Origin: JANPJV01 sp031425695
GTDB lineage: Bacteria > Pseudomonadota > Gammaproteobacteria > Xanthomonadales > SZUA-5
Length of the DNA stretch: 20,791 bases
Direction of reading: 5' to 3'
Assembly: GCA_031425695.1 (NCBI GenBank)
Contig: JANPJV010000072.1
Coordinates: forward strand, 1 to 20,791
Under the pieces are notes generated by a model. That model was not told the DNA's origin. It did no database searches and saw only the letters and a program-made list of their open reading frames with translations. The translations under genes and the position numbers were made by a program. Of this stretch, positions 1 through 9,215 are shown piece after piece. The stretch's first letter is position 1; each line of letters starts with the position of its first letter.

Positions 1-110
1 GCTGTGGGTGGTTCTGCGCGGCGGGGGTACGCTTTTCCCTCTGAAACCCAGCGCCGACACACGCGCCCGGGCGCCGCGCTGACCCACCGCAAGCAATAAT
101 CCAAACGGCC
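1..110. other. Intergenic region downstream of the Bat operon
   Basis: No gene is seen here. A perfect 12-bp GC palindrome (GCGCCCGGGCGC, 63-74) lies about 37 nt past the batD stop in the direction of transcription. It has no following T run on the minus strand, so it is at best a weak or Rho-assisted end signal. Confidence 0.4.
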
Positions 111-1766
111 TCAATGCTGCGGATAGAGCGGCGGCAGGCCGCCGGTGTTCGCGTCGGCCCGCGGCTTGGCGACGCGCACGCCTTCTTTGAAAGCAGTGCG
201 CAACTCGGCCAGGACCGCGCTGCGGTCGGTGGCGCCGACGCCGGGGGCCCAGAGGACGCGCTCAAGGTTATCCAGCGCCCGGGTCTGTGCGCTGTCGGCG
301 AGCTGCGCGCGCAGTTCGCCGAGGTTACTGGCGGCCGGCTGGACGCTGGCGCGCAGGGCGGCGGCGATGTCGCCCAGGTCGCTTCGGGCCAGCGCCATTC
401 GCAGCGCGGCGTTCGAGGGCGGTGCGCGGTCAGCCGCCGGGGCCGAGACCGCAGGAGCGCTCGGCGTGCCACGGCGCCAGCCCCATGCGAGCGCGAGGCC
501 CATGCCTATTGCAAGCAGCACCGACAACATCTGCCAGTTGCGCAGCTCGGCTGGGTCCGAAGCCATCGACTCGGTGCCCGGAAGCACTGGTAGCGATGCA
601 TTCGCGGGCACGCCGGACGGCGCCGGTGCCATCGCTACGGGCGGCAGGTTGGCGCCGGCCTCGATGCGGAGCTCGACCGCTTCCAGCCGGGCGAAATCAA
701 GCTTGTCGGCGCGGGTGTTCCAATAGGCGACACGAACTTCCGGAAGAGTGAGCTGACCCTCGCGCGAGGGCACGATTGCAAAGCGTCGGGTCAGGGTGGC
801 GACCGGTTGGCCGGCAGCGACGCTGTCCTTGCTCTGCGGCTGTTCCGGGAACACCTGGGCGCCGGCAACGGGCGGCAATTCCAGCGGCGGCAGTTGCGCG
901 GCGGTGGCGCCATCGGCCGTCAAGGTGAGCTCCACCACGAGCGGCTCGCCAGCGCGTGCGCTATCGGGAATGGCGTTGCGCGCGAGCGTGAGCGTGCTCG
1001 CCGGGAGCCACGGGGAAGGCGCGTTCGCCGGACGCGGGCGCACCTCCAGCCGGATGCGCTTGCCGACCGTGTTGACCTCGCGCGCGCCGCCGAAGAACGC
1101 GTTCATGTCGGTGCTCTGGGCGTGTCCCCGGAAGCGTGCCGCGGGCAGCTCGAGCGGGCCGCTCTGTTCGGGCACCAGCAGCAGGTCGCGCTCGAAAACG
1201 TTGTAGCGGCGGCCACCAATGTCGCGCGTGCTGCGGCGGTCGGCACCCACCTGGCTCAAGCTGGCGTTTTCCGGTGTACCGGCCTCCAGGGAGCCATCGA
1301 TCAGCGGCAGCGCATAGAACAGGCGCACCGTGTAGCTGACCGCCTGCTGCACATAGGGGGTGGTGGTGCCAATCTCGGTCTCGATGAAGATGTCGTCGCC
1401 GTTCTGGGCCGATCCCGGCGCTGCCGGGACCACGGTCAATTGCAGCGCAGCAGTGCTCTCGTTGCCGACTTTCAGCGCGGGAATGGTGATCACCCCGGGC
1501 TCGAGCGCGTCGAGCGCGACCGAGTACAGGATGCGCATGGTGCGCCGCCCGTTGACGATGCTGATGTGGGTCCCGCTGGACTGCCCGCGCAGCTCGAAAT
1601 TCGTCGCCAGCGCCGAGAAATCGGGGCGCGCGTTGGGGTCATCGGTCTCGACCTTCAGAAGCGCAGTCTGGCCCATGCTGACGCGGTCCGGCTCGAGCCA
1701 TGCACGCACCGCCGCCTGCGCCGATCCCGCGCACAGCAGCAAGCCGCAGATCCACCATCTCATCAT
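111..1766 (-). CDS. batD: BatD-like protein, last gene of the Bat/MoxR operon
   Basis: A 551-aa protein with an N-terminal signal peptide (MMRWWICGLLLCAGSAQA), a long periplasmic part made of beta-rich Ig-like segments, and one membrane helix at about residues 413-431 (MLSVLLAIGMGLALAWGW). About 120 cytoplasmic residues follow. This order (export signal, large BatD region, late helix) and the position after VWA genes match the BatD/oxygen-tolerance family. BatD proteins are thought to work at the membrane with the VWA partners of MoxR ATPases; the exact biochemical role is not established. The start ATG at 1766 overlaps the preceding stop (ATGA) and is preceded by AAGGAGAGGAG at good spacing. 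A second in-frame ATG follows immediately and could also be used. The gene is complete with no frameshift. Confidence 0.85.
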   Translation of the reverse strand: MMRWWICGLLLCAGSAQAAVRAWLEPDRVSMGQTALLKVETDDPNARPDFSALATNFELRGQSSGTHISIVNGRRTMRILYSVALDALEPGVITIPALKVGNESTAALQLTVVPAAPGSAQNGDDIFIETEIGTTTPYVQQAVSYTVRLFYALPLIDGSLEAGTPENASLSQVGADRRSTRDIGGRRYNVFERDLLLVPEQSGPLELPAARFRGHAQSTDMNAFFGGAREVNTVGKRIRLEVRPRPANAPSPWLPASTLTLARNAIPDSARAGEPLVVELTLTADGATAAQLPPLELPPVAGAQVFPEQPQSKDSVAAGQPVATLTRRFAIVPSREGQLTLPEVRVAYWNTRADKLDFARLEAVELRIEAGANLPPVAMAPAPSGVPANASLPVLPGTESMASDPAELRNWQMLSVLLAIGMGLALAWGWRRGTPSAPAVSAPAADRAPPSNAALRMALARSDLGDIAAALRASVQPAASNLGELRAQLADSAQTRALDNLERVLWAPGVGATDRSAVLAELRTAFKEGVRVAKPRADANTGGLPPLYPQH

Positions 1767-3811
1767 CGCCGCTCCTCTCCTTGTTCCTGCCGACGACGCT
1801 GGTACTCGCGCAGGAACTTCTGCCGCAGCAAGCCACCCGGGTCATCGGGTACACGACGCAGCCACTGCTGGATCGCCTGTTTCTGTTCGGACTGCGCGCG
1901 CTCCTCGGCGCTCTCGATCACCGCCGGCGGCGCATCCTCGGTCCCGTCCTTGGACTCCGCGCCCGCTTGGCCGGCGCGCTCCAGCGCTTCCTGCATTTCC
2001 TTGCGCGCAGCTTCCTCGGCCGCCTGGCGTTCGGCCAGTTCAGCCGCACTCGGTTCCTTGGCGTCGCCAGCCTTGGGCTCTTCGCCGTCCTTTTGCTCGC
2101 CGTCCTTCTTCTCGCTGTCCTTCTGCTCGCCGTCCTTTTGCTCGCCGTCCTTCGGCTCGCCCTCGCCGTCCTGCTGCTGCTCGCCGGACTTTTCGTCCTG
2201 CTGCTTGCCGTCCTGCTGCTTGCCGTCCTGCTTGTCGCCGTCCTGCTTTTCGCCGTCGCTCTTTTCGCCGTCGCTCTTTTCGCCGTCCTGCTTTTCGCCG
2301 TCCTGCTTCTGCTGTTGTTGCTGCTTCAGCAGATCCTCGACCGCTTTCTTGTTGGCGATCGCATCTTCCATGCCGGGCGCGCGCTCGAGGGCCTGGTCAT
2401 AGGCACCGATCGCGTCTTCGAGCTTGCCTTCCCGGGCGAGCGCATTGCCGCGGTTGTAGTGCGCGTCGGCATGATCCTGGCTCGCCCACCCTTCCGCAGC
2501 CGCTGCATAGTCCTCGCCACGGTAGGCGGCACTCGCACGCAGGTCCGAATCTGGTGCAAGTTCCCGCGCGCGCTCGGTGTCACCACGCTCGAGCGCCTCG
2601 CGCGCGCGCTGGTCGTCGCGCTTCCACAGTCGCGACCACAGCTCGCCGGCAGCCGACGCCGTACCCTGTGGGTCCGGACCTTGTCCGGACGCTTCTATTT
2701 CCCCCTGCACGGGACTATCCGCCGCCCACGCCGGTCCCGGCGATAGGGCTGTCAGCACGAACACGCCGCCGATCTGCGCCAGCCAAAGCACCGCCAGCCA
2801 GCCACGCCGGAAGCCGAGCAAGGCCAGCGGCAGCACGCCCAGGAGCAACCAGTAGCCGTCGTCGACACGCTGCGCGGTGCCGGCGGTTGCACTCTCCTTG
2901 GCATCCCCCTCGCCGGCCTGCGCCCGGCCGTTGGCATCGAGCACACCGAGGGCCGAGAGGTCACTGTCATCCACGGCGAGGCCGACATAGCGCCCGCCAC
3001 CGGCGCTTGCCAGTCCGTCGAGGCTGGCGGGATCGAGGCGCGCGAGCTGGACCTGCCCGGTGCTGTCGGTCACGAATCCATTCTTGTTGGCGATCGGCGA
3101 GCCCGCGAGCGTGCCGATACCGAGCGCACTGACCCGGAAGCCGAGCCCGAGCGCGCGCGTCGCGGCCAGTTGTGCCGAGCCGTCGGCGTGGTCGCTCACG
3201 ACCAGGATCTCGCCGCGCTTGAACCCGGCGTCTGTCAGCATGTTCGAAGCCTGGGTGATGGCGCGATCGACGCGCTGGCCGTCGACCGGCATCAGGTCTG
3301 GCGACAGGCTGTCGAGCATGGCCTGCACGGTCTTGGCATCGCGCGTGATCGGCGCGACCGTGAACGCGTCATCGGCAAAGACCAGCAGGCCCACCTGGCC
3401 ACCGCGGCGCTTTTCCAGCAGCGTACGAATCTTGGCGCGCGCCTGGGTCAGCCGATTGGGTACGAGATCGGTTGCGGTCATCGTCCACGACAGATCGAGT
3501 GCGATCATGAGCGGCGCCTCGACCTGCCAAAGCGGCGCCGGGGCCAGCCGCCACGACGGCCCGGCGAGCGCCAGCACACTCAACGTGAGCCCCAGTGCCA
3601 TCAAGGTGGAAGCACCGCGCGAGCCGCGGGTTTCAGCGCCCTGCAGCAGGTGTGGCAACAGATGCGGGTCGACCGCGTGCTGCCAGCCGTCCGCGGCACG
3701 CAGGCGACGCCGCTGCGCCAGGACCAGCAGTGGCAACAGCGCCAGCGCTGCCAGCCACCAGGGGCGCAGGAAGGCGAAATTGGCGAACGCCGCCGTGAGA
3801 ATGTCGATCAT
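1763..3811 (-). CDS. VWA + TPR fusion protein (BatB/BatC-like)
   Basis: A 682-aa membrane protein. Helices at about 17-33 and 68-83 precede a von Willebrand A domain (about 100-290). A pair of hydrophobic stretches around 340-385 follows, then TPR-like helices (about 405-475; HYNRGNALAREGKLEDAIGA), a very charged E/K/Q/D/G low-complexity tract (about 490-590) and a charged C-terminus. This reads as BatB fused to BatC, since the second hydrophobic stretch ends like a signal peptide (PGPAWA|ADSP). The metal site reads D106-L-S-W-T110, so the usual third-position Ser of DxSxS is Thr. An upstream in-frame start at 3856 exists, but the ATG at 3811 overlaps the previous stop (ATGA) and has GAGG five bases upstream, so I chose 3811. 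It is probably translationally coupled to both neighbours. Confidence 0.85.
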   Translation of the reverse strand: MIDILTAAFANFAFLRPWWLAALALLPLLVLAQRRRLRAADGWQHAVDPHLLPHLLQGAETRGSRGASTLMALGLTLSVLALAGPSWRLAPAPLWQVEAPLMIALDLSWTMTATDLVPNRLTQARAKIRTLLEKRRGGQVGLLVFADDAFTVAPITRDAKTVQAMLDSLSPDLMPVDGQRVDRAITQASNMLTDAGFKRGEILVVSDHADGSAQLAATRALGLGFRVSALGIGTLAGSPIANKNGFVTDSTGQVQLARLDPASLDGLASAGGGRYVGLAVDDSDLSALGVLDANGRAQAGEGDAKESATAGTAQRVDDGYWLLLGVLPLALLGFRRGWLAVLWLAQIGGVFVLTALSPGPAWAADSPVQGEIEASGQGPDPQGTASAAGELWSRLWKRDDQRAREALERGDTERARELAPDSDLRASAAYRGEDYAAAAEGWASQDHADAHYNRGNALAREGKLEDAIGAYDQALERAPGMEDAIANKKAVEDLLKQQQQQKQDGEKQDGEKSDGEKSDGEKQDGDKQDGKQQDGKQQDEKSGEQQQDGEGEPKDGEQKDGEQKDSEKKDGEQKDGEEPKAGDAKEPSAAELAERQAAEEAARKEMQEALERAGQAGAESKDGTEDAPPAVIESAEERAQSEQKQAIQQWLRRVPDDPGGLLRQKFLREYQRRRQEQGEERR
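2083..2325 (-). repeat. Imperfect ~15-bp tandem repeats encoding KQDGE-like units
   Basis: Inside the BatB/BatC gene the plus strand repeats variants of 'gccgtcctgcttttc' many times. Read on the coding strand these give pentapeptide-like units such as KQDGE, KSDGE and KQDGK with Q runs. All units keep the frame. The tract is an in-frame coding microsatellite, probably a flexible charged linker, and a likely site of length variation between strains. Confidence 0.8.
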
Positions 3812-4821
3812 TTGCGCCTCGGTGAACGTCGCCACAGCACGGCCAGGAGCGCGCATCCGAGTGCCAGCCCGAGCGGCAGCGGATAGCGTTCGATGCGTGG
3901 CCGTTGCACCTCGCCTTCGCGCGCACTCGGCTCGATGCGATCGATTTCGGCATAGATCCCCGCCAACTCGTTGGTGTCACGCGCACGGAAGTAGCGGCCG
4001 CCAGTTTCCTCGGCCATGCGCTCGAGCGCGGCTTCGTCGATCTGCGCCTGGCGCGGCACGCGCATGCCAAAGAACGGCGACTGCTGGCCCTCGCCACCGA
4101 AACCGATGGTGTGCACGCGCACCCCTTCACTCTTGGCAATCTCAGTCGCCTTGTCGGGACCGAGCGTGCCGGCCGTGTTGACGCCGTCGGTGAGCAGGAT
4201 CACGACCCGTTCGCCGCGTTCGCGGGTGAGATCGGGCTGCCCGGCGATGCGCTTGACCGCGAGCGCGACGGCGTCGCCGATCGCGGTTTCCTGCCCGGCC
4301 ATGCCGATCTCTGCATCCAGCAACTGTGCGCGCACGCTCTCGCGATCGGGCGTCAGCGGCGTCACCGCGTAAGCGCGCTGGCCGAACAGCAGGAGGCCAA
4401 CGCGGTCACCGACGCGGCGATCGAGAAAATCGCTGAGCACGGCCTTGGCGGCGGTCAGGCGGTCGACATAGTTGTTACCGAGGACCATGTCTTCCTCGGC
4501 CATGCTTCCTGAGAGATCGACCACCAGCATCAGGTCCCGGCCGATCTGTGGCGGCGTGACGGCCTTCCCCAGCTCCTGCGGGCGCGCCGCCGCCAGGCAC
4601 AGCAGCGACCAGGCCAGCAAGGCCAGCAGCGACCAGCGGGTGCGGGGTCGCCGATGCGCGGTCGCAGCGATCGCGCGCAACTCGGTTTCGAAGGGCACGC
4701 GCAGGGCAGCCGATGCCGCACGCTCGGCCGGCGGCAGGATGGCCGCAACCAGCAACGGCAATGGCAGCGCCAGTAGCAACCACGGCCACACCAGCTCCCA
4801 GTCGGCTGGTGTCAGGCTCAT
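3808..4821 (-). CDS. batA: VWA domain membrane protein (BatA-like)
   Basis: A 337-aa protein with hydrophobic segments at about 11-29 and 64-79, a VWA domain at about 97-290 and a C-terminal helix at about 315-330 (LGLALGCALLAVLW). The metal-ion-dependent adhesion site is canonical (D102-L-S-G-S106), with later T in GQETAIGDA and D in LLTDG. In this family the two outer helices anchor a VWA domain that is thought to bind clients or partner proteins for the MoxR ATPase. The start at 4821 overlaps the DUF4381 stop (ATGA). The ribosome-binding site is weak (GGGTGAGCA), which fits translational coupling. The downstream VWA/TPR gene overlaps in the same way. The assignment to BatA rather than another VWA paralogue rests on gene order and the intact metal site. 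Confidence 0.87.
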   Translation of the reverse strand: MSLTPADWELVWPWLLLALPLPLLVAAILPPAERAASAALRVPFETELRAIAATAHRRPRTRWSLLALLAWSLLCLAAARPQELGKAVTPPQIGRDLMLVVDLSGSMAEEDMVLGNNYVDRLTAAKAVLSDFLDRRVGDRVGLLLFGQRAYAVTPLTPDRESVRAQLLDAEIGMAGQETAIGDAVALAVKRIAGQPDLTRERGERVVILLTDGVNTAGTLGPDKATEIAKSEGVRVHTIGFGGEGQQSPFFGMRVPRQAQIDEAALERMAEETGGRYFRARDTNELAGIYAEIDRIEPSAREGEVQRPRIERYPLPLGLALGCALLAVLWRRSPRRK

Positions 4822-5318
4822 TGCTCACCCAGCAACTGCAGGAAGCGTCGGCGCGCCGGCAGCACCAGCGCGTCGGCCTGGTGCGCTTCCAGCCGCGGGC
4901 GAAAGGCACCGTCGACCAGCACCCGCCCGGGCCCATCGGCAAACTCCGCCGGCGTATTGCCAGCATCGAGAAAGCGCAGCCAGTCGGCGCCCTGCAGCAG
5001 TCCGGCATGGGCCGCGTGGACCCGTGCCGCGCGTCGCAACAGCTCGGAGATTGCGGCCACGCGTGCGCAAGGATCATCGATGATCGCGGCGCGATCAAAC
5101 TCCGCACGCAGCGAGGCGAGGCGCGCATGCCGGCGCCAGCGCCGTCGCAGCCAGCGCGCAAGCAGCACCAACCCGATCAGCAGCAGCGCGGCGAGCAGCC
5201 ACCAGCCCGGCGCGGGCGGCCACCATGCGGGCTCCGGCGGCAGGTGGATGTCGCGCAGGTTCAACTGCGGTGGCGCGGCCGGTGCCTGCGCGAGCCAGGT
5301 AAAAAACCGGGAGCTCAT
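4818..5318 (-). CDS. DUF4381 family membrane protein
   Basis: A 166-aa protein. The N-terminus has a proline/tryptophan-rich stretch (LRDIHLPPEPAWWPPAPGWW), followed directly by one membrane helix (about 38-56, WWLLAALLLIGLVLLARWL). A strongly basic segment (RRRWRRHAR) comes next, then a helical cytoplasmic part. This layout, with the IxLPP..WWP..PGWW pattern, is typical of DUF4381 proteins, which sit between DUF58 and VWA genes in MoxR operons. Their function is unknown. By the positive-inside rule, the basic stretch after the helix should face the cytoplasm. The start at 5318 overlaps the DUF58 stop (ATGA) and has GAGG four bases upstream. Alternative: a generic single-pass protein, but context and motif make DUF4381 likely. 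Confidence 0.82.
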   Translation of the reverse strand: MSSRFFTWLAQAPAAPPQLNLRDIHLPPEPAWWPPAPGWWLLAALLLIGLVLLARWLRRRWRRHARLASLRAEFDRAAIIDDPCARVAAISELLRRAARVHAAHAGLLQGADWLRFLDAGNTPAEFADGPGRVLVDGAFRPRLEAHQADALVLPARRRFLQLLGEQ

Positions 5319-6226
5319 GCCGCCTCGCGCCGATGCGGCAACAGCGTGGCGAGGACCGTATCCGGGGACTCATCCGTGCGCAGCAGCAAGGCGCGCCAGC
5401 CGAGCCGCTGCAGGCGTTCGCGCGCGGCCCGGATGCGCTCCGCGAAGCTCTTCTCCCAGCCCTTGCGCGTCACGCCGTCGCCGAGGTCAAGATCGAAACG
5501 CCGCTCGCCAGCAAAGAAGCCCAGCTGCGCATTCGGCGGCAGCAACTCGAGCGGGTCGACCAGGATCACTGCGATGGCATCGTGGTGTGCCGACAGCGCC
5601 GTCCAGCGCGCATCGTCGATGGGTTCGATGCTGCGCGGATCGAGCAGCGCAATCATGCGTGAGCCGGGCTTGCTGACCCGCGCTGCCGATTGCAGCGCGC
5701 GCTCGAAACCGGCGTCATCTGACGGCGGCTCGGCGTACCAGCGCGCGAGTGCGCCGAGCACCCGCAGTGCACCGCGCGAACCACCCGTCGGCGGCAGTGG
5801 CGCCTCGATATCCGAGCCACGCAACACCGCGATACGATCACCGGTCCGCTGCGCGGCCCAGCAGCACAGCGCGCCGACGCGCGCCGCCTGCACCGACATG
5901 AAACACGAGCGCGTGCCGAAGTACAGCGAGCGCGCGGTATCGGCGACCAGCAGGGTGACCAGGTCGCGCTCGGCGTGGAATATCTTGGTGTGCGTGCGAC
6001 CGGTGCGGGCAGTCACGCGCCAGTCGATGTGGCGGGCGTCATCGCCCTGCGCGTAGGGACGCGATTCGGCGTAATCCATGCCGCGTCCGCGCAGCGGCGA
6101 CACACTCGGTCCGGCCTGGCTGCCATGGCTGCGCTGTGGCGGCGGCCAGGCGAGTACCCGCGCGCGCAGGGCAATCAGCTCAGCCAGCGTTGGACGGACG
6201 CCCGGGGCCGGGTTGCTCGTGTCCAT
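5315..6226 (-). CDS. DUF58 domain protein
   Basis: A 303-aa soluble protein with the DUF58 signature at about residues 46-85: GRGMDYAESRPYAQGDDARH then IDWRVTARTGRTHTKIF. The fold that follows is VWA-like, including LLVADTARS and AVILVDPLEL. DUF58 proteins pair with MoxR ATPases in nearly all such operons, but their activity is not known. The frame stays open upstream to about 6760, but that extension lies inside moxR and is spurious. The ATG at 6226 is preceded by TTGAGGTGGCGGCC, in which the TGA is the moxR stop and GAGG is a good ribosome-binding site. That overlap of stop and ribosome-binding site implies coupled translation. No transmembrane segment is evident. Confidence 0.88.
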   Translation of the reverse strand: MDTSNPAPGVRPTLAELIALRARVLAWPPPQRSHGSQAGPSVSPLRGRGMDYAESRPYAQGDDARHIDWRVTARTGRTHTKIFHAERDLVTLLVADTARSLYFGTRSCFMSVQAARVGALCCWAAQRTGDRIAVLRGSDIEAPLPPTGGSRGALRVLGALARWYAEPPSDDAGFERALQSAARVSKPGSRMIALLDPRSIEPIDDARWTALSAHHDAIAVILVDPLELLPPNAQLGFFAGERRFDLDLGDGVTRKGWEKSFAERIRAARERLQRLGWRALLLRTDESPDTVLATLLPHRREAA

Positions 6227-6236
6227 GGCCGCCACC

Positions 6237-7265
<1,029 letters not shown>

Positions 7266-7461
7266 GTCGGGCTCGCCGTTTATAGGATTTTGAGGTATGC
7301 GCAATCATTCGATCGCACGCAGACTGCATGCGGCTGGCACGCGCGCGCGCCAGAACTGACCTGGAAATGGCGGCGCGAACAGGATTCTCAAGGTGGTGCG
7401 AGTGCGCGCGCTGCCAGCCGGGAGCAGACACGTGGAATGCAGAGAAGTTCAATCAGCGCCA

Positions 7462-7480
7462 CGCGCCCGTTGCGGGCGCG
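7462..7480 (-). other. GC-rich hairpin downstream of the CHRD gene
   Basis: CGCGCCCG and CGGGCGCG form a perfect 8-bp stem around a 3-nt loop, about 55 nt past the CHRD stop. There is no clear U run on the minus strand, so it is only a possible terminator. The rest of 7266-7534 (between the CHRD gene and moxR) shows no gene I can support. Confidence 0.35.
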
Positions 7481-7534
7481 CGGCGGCGAGGGCGTCGAGC
7501 CAACAGTGGCACGACGCCTCGAATAGGTGGTAAC

Positions 7535-8053
7535 TCAGCGGCGGCGCAGGGCCAGCACGCCAGCCAGCATCAGCACGACAGCAAGCGCGAGCATGCCCAA
7601 GGTGCTGGTCGACGGCACGCTCAGGGTGCTGTCGACGCCAAGGAACATCTGCCCACGCACAGCGCCACCCGGGAAATCGGTGGTGTGCACGTTGACATAA
7701 AAGCCGTTCGGATTTGCCGCGATGGCCGAGGCCTGCACATCGGTCGTGGTGGTCGTGCCAAACAACGTGTTGCCCACCCACGGTCCAGGAAGATTGATAA
7801 CCACCGGGCCGTTGACGCCGGAGCCGCCTACGTGGATGTGCTGCATTGACGGCGGCACCGTGACGTTGGTGACCACGATTGAATAGGTCACCGTCGTGCC
7901 GCTGATCTGGATGTTGGCGGTGCCGAAGCCGTCCGGATCTCCCGCCGGCACCTCGTTGGTGCCCAGCAGGGCTGCTGAATAGTTCCGGGCACTCGCGGCA
8001 CCACCAGCGAGCAGGCCGAACAGCAGAACCACGGTCAATCCCAGACGCGACAT
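7535..8053 (-). CDS. Secreted CHRD-domain protein with IPTL/PEP-CTERM-like tail
   Basis: A 172-aa protein. Residues 1-22 are a Sec signal peptide (MSRLGLTVVLLFGLLAGG, cleavage near ASA|RN). Residues about 24-135 match the CHRD domain: NYSAALLGTNEVPAGDPDG at the start, then MQHIHVG..GVNGPVVINL and GFYVNVHTTDFPGGAVRGQM. The domain is shared with chordin and is of uncertain function in bacteria. The tail (about 146-172) is VPSTSTLG, a hydrophobic helix and a final RRR, the three-part layout of IPTL/PEP-CTERM sorting signals, although the usual IPTLSEWG text is altered. I chose the ATG at 8053 because AGGGGGTG lies just upstream; an alternative in-frame ATG at 8083 also has a GAGG. Likely exported and processed at, or held in, the envelope. 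Confidence 0.8.
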   Translation of the reverse strand: MSRLGLTVVLLFGLLAGGAASARNYSAALLGTNEVPAGDPDGFGTANIQISGTTVTYSIVVTNVTVPPSMQHIHVGGSGVNGPVVINLPGPWVGNTLFGTTTTTDVQASAIAANPNGFYVNVHTTDFPGGAVRGQMFLGVDSTLSVPSTSTLGMLALAVVLMLAGVLALRRR

Positions 8054-8142
8054 CGCACACCCCCTTTTGGTTGGAATACGCATCTTAGCCTCAGTTGTTT
8101 ACAGGCGCATAGTGTCCGGACGCTGTCGTCGGGCCTGGGGGA

Positions 8143-8190
8143 GCGGCCATGGCCGCGACGCTTCTGCTGTCGTGGGGCGGCCCTGGCCGC
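8143..8190. repeat. Two near-identical GC palindromes in the divergent intergenic region
   Basis: GCGGCCATGGCCGC (8143-8156) is a perfect 14-bp palindrome. GCGGCCCTGGCCGC (8177-8190) is the same except for one base in its centre. Both are preceded by a 'gctgtcgt' and followed by GCGA-like sequence, so they look like two copies of one short palindromic element between the divergent CHRD and dioxygenase genes. Confidence 0.6.
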
Positions 8191-8311
8191 GATCTTTGGT
8201 TTCGGCTTCCAGCGATTCCGAAGGAAAGCAGGGTCAAATCAGTCCACAAAGACGATTCACGTTTGCTCACCACCGCTATGCTGCCCGGCTTTGCTTGGGA
8301 TGCCTGGCGCC

Positions 8312-9049
8312 ATGGAACTCGTCACCTGGGAGCTTGGCGATGCCGATCCGGTAGCGAGCTTGCGCCAGCAGGGTTTTGCCCTGCTCGGCCCGACGCGGAG
8401 CCTGGCGGTCTGCGGGCTTCAGCCAGCAGCATTCGAGCGCTTGGCGCATGCCTGGGATGACCTGCCCGCAGACCCGCATCTGCGCGATGGCGGCCGCTAT
8501 CGCTCGCGCCGGCACGCCTCGCTGGTCCTGAGCGATGACGCCAGCCGAATCGTCGAGAGCGTGCGTCGCCCGCACTGGCAGTCGACCGACTACAACGCCC
8601 TGCACGGCGGCTTCGAGCGTTGGTTCGCGCCGATCGAGGATGAAGTCATCGCCGACCCAGCCCTGGTCGCCCTGGTGACCGGCATCGGCCGGCTATTCTG
8701 CGAACGCGCCGGCCACGCCCTGCCCTTCGTCGAAGTGCACCAGTTCCGCATCGACACAGCCGGCGGCATCGGTCGCCCCACGCCCGAAGGCGCGCACCGC
8801 GACGGTGTCGATTTCGTCGCCGTGATCCTGGTCAAACGCGAATCGGTACGCGGCGGCGAAACGCGCGTGTTCCAAGCCCACGGCGCCGCCGGCCTGCGCT
8901 TCACCATGTCCCAGCCCGGTGCCGCGCTGCTGCTCGACGACAATCGCGTCATCCACGAGACCACGCCGCTGCAACCCGATGGCGGCGCCGGCCATCGCGA
9001 TACGCTGGTACTCACCTACCGGCGGGACGGCTTTCTCGACCCAGGTTGA
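8312..9049 (+). CDS. 2-oxoglutarate/Fe(II) dioxygenase family protein (PF10014-like)
   Basis: A 245-aa cytoplasmic protein without a signal peptide. The C-terminal half carries the Fe(II) facial triad: H162-R-D164 in PTPEGAHRDGVDF and H215 in NRVIHETTP. The probable 2-oxoglutarate-binding R229 lies in GHRDTLVLTYRRDGF. The spacing and surrounding words (EVHQFRID, RGGETRVF, LLLDDNRVIH) match the 2OG-Fe_Oxy_2 family (PF10014), which includes bacterial free-amino-acid hydroxylases such as isoleucine dioxygenase. The substrate cannot be read from the sequence. Upstream in-frame starts exist (TTG 8291, ATG 8300), but MELVTWELG at 8312 begins the conserved region. No strong ribosome-binding site is visible. 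It is transcribed divergently from the CHRD gene and has no clear pathway partner here. Confidence 0.8.
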   Translation: MELVTWELGDADPVASLRQQGFALLGPTRSLAVCGLQPAAFERLAHAWDDLPADPHLRDGGRYRSRRHASLVLSDDASRIVESVRRPHWQSTDYNALHGGFERWFAPIEDEVIADPALVALVTGIGRLFCERAGHALPFVEVHQFRIDTAGGIGRPTPEGAHRDGVDFVAVILVKRESVRGGETRVFQAHGAAGLRFTMSQPGAALLLDDNRVIHETTPLQPDGGAGHRDTLVLTYRRDGFLDPG

Positions 9050-9092
9050 TGCGACGAGCCGTCGGGTCGCTGTCGTCGCCAAGGCAGCTCGG

Positions 9093-9158
9093 TGCGAATG
9101 AGTGACGAATGTGAAATTTTTGTGCAGGCCCCATACGTATTAATACGTATGCAAGACT
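9093..9158 (+). promoter_or_regulatory. Conserved upstream block with 20-bp dyad (copy A)
   Basis: This 66-nt block aligns without gaps to 14242-14307 (48 of 66 bases identical by my count). It contains a perfect 20-bp palindrome, CATACGTATTAATACGTATG (9132-9151), about 65 nt before the ATG. It could be an operator or a hairpin in the leader RNA; no classical -35/-10 pair can be placed with confidence. Confidence 0.6.
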
Positions 9159-9215
9159 CCTCGCAGCGATGCCTGTCGCAACCACGGCATTGCATTTGAC
9201 TCAACCGGGGGCTGC

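Noticed and set aside
63..74. GC palindrome as an intrinsic terminator of the Bat operon
   Set aside because: No T run follows on the minus strand, so it does not qualify as a standard Rho-independent terminator.
2083..2325. Regularly spaced repeats suggesting a CRISPR array
   Set aside because: Units are ~15 bp, directly adjacent, imperfect and in frame within a coding region; there are no spacers.
807..3132. Long plus-strand open frames opposite the Bat genes (Arg/Pro/Ser-rich or Leu/Ala/Val-rich)
   Set aside because: They are antisense to genes with clear domains and motifs and have repeat-derived composition. High GC makes such shadow frames common.
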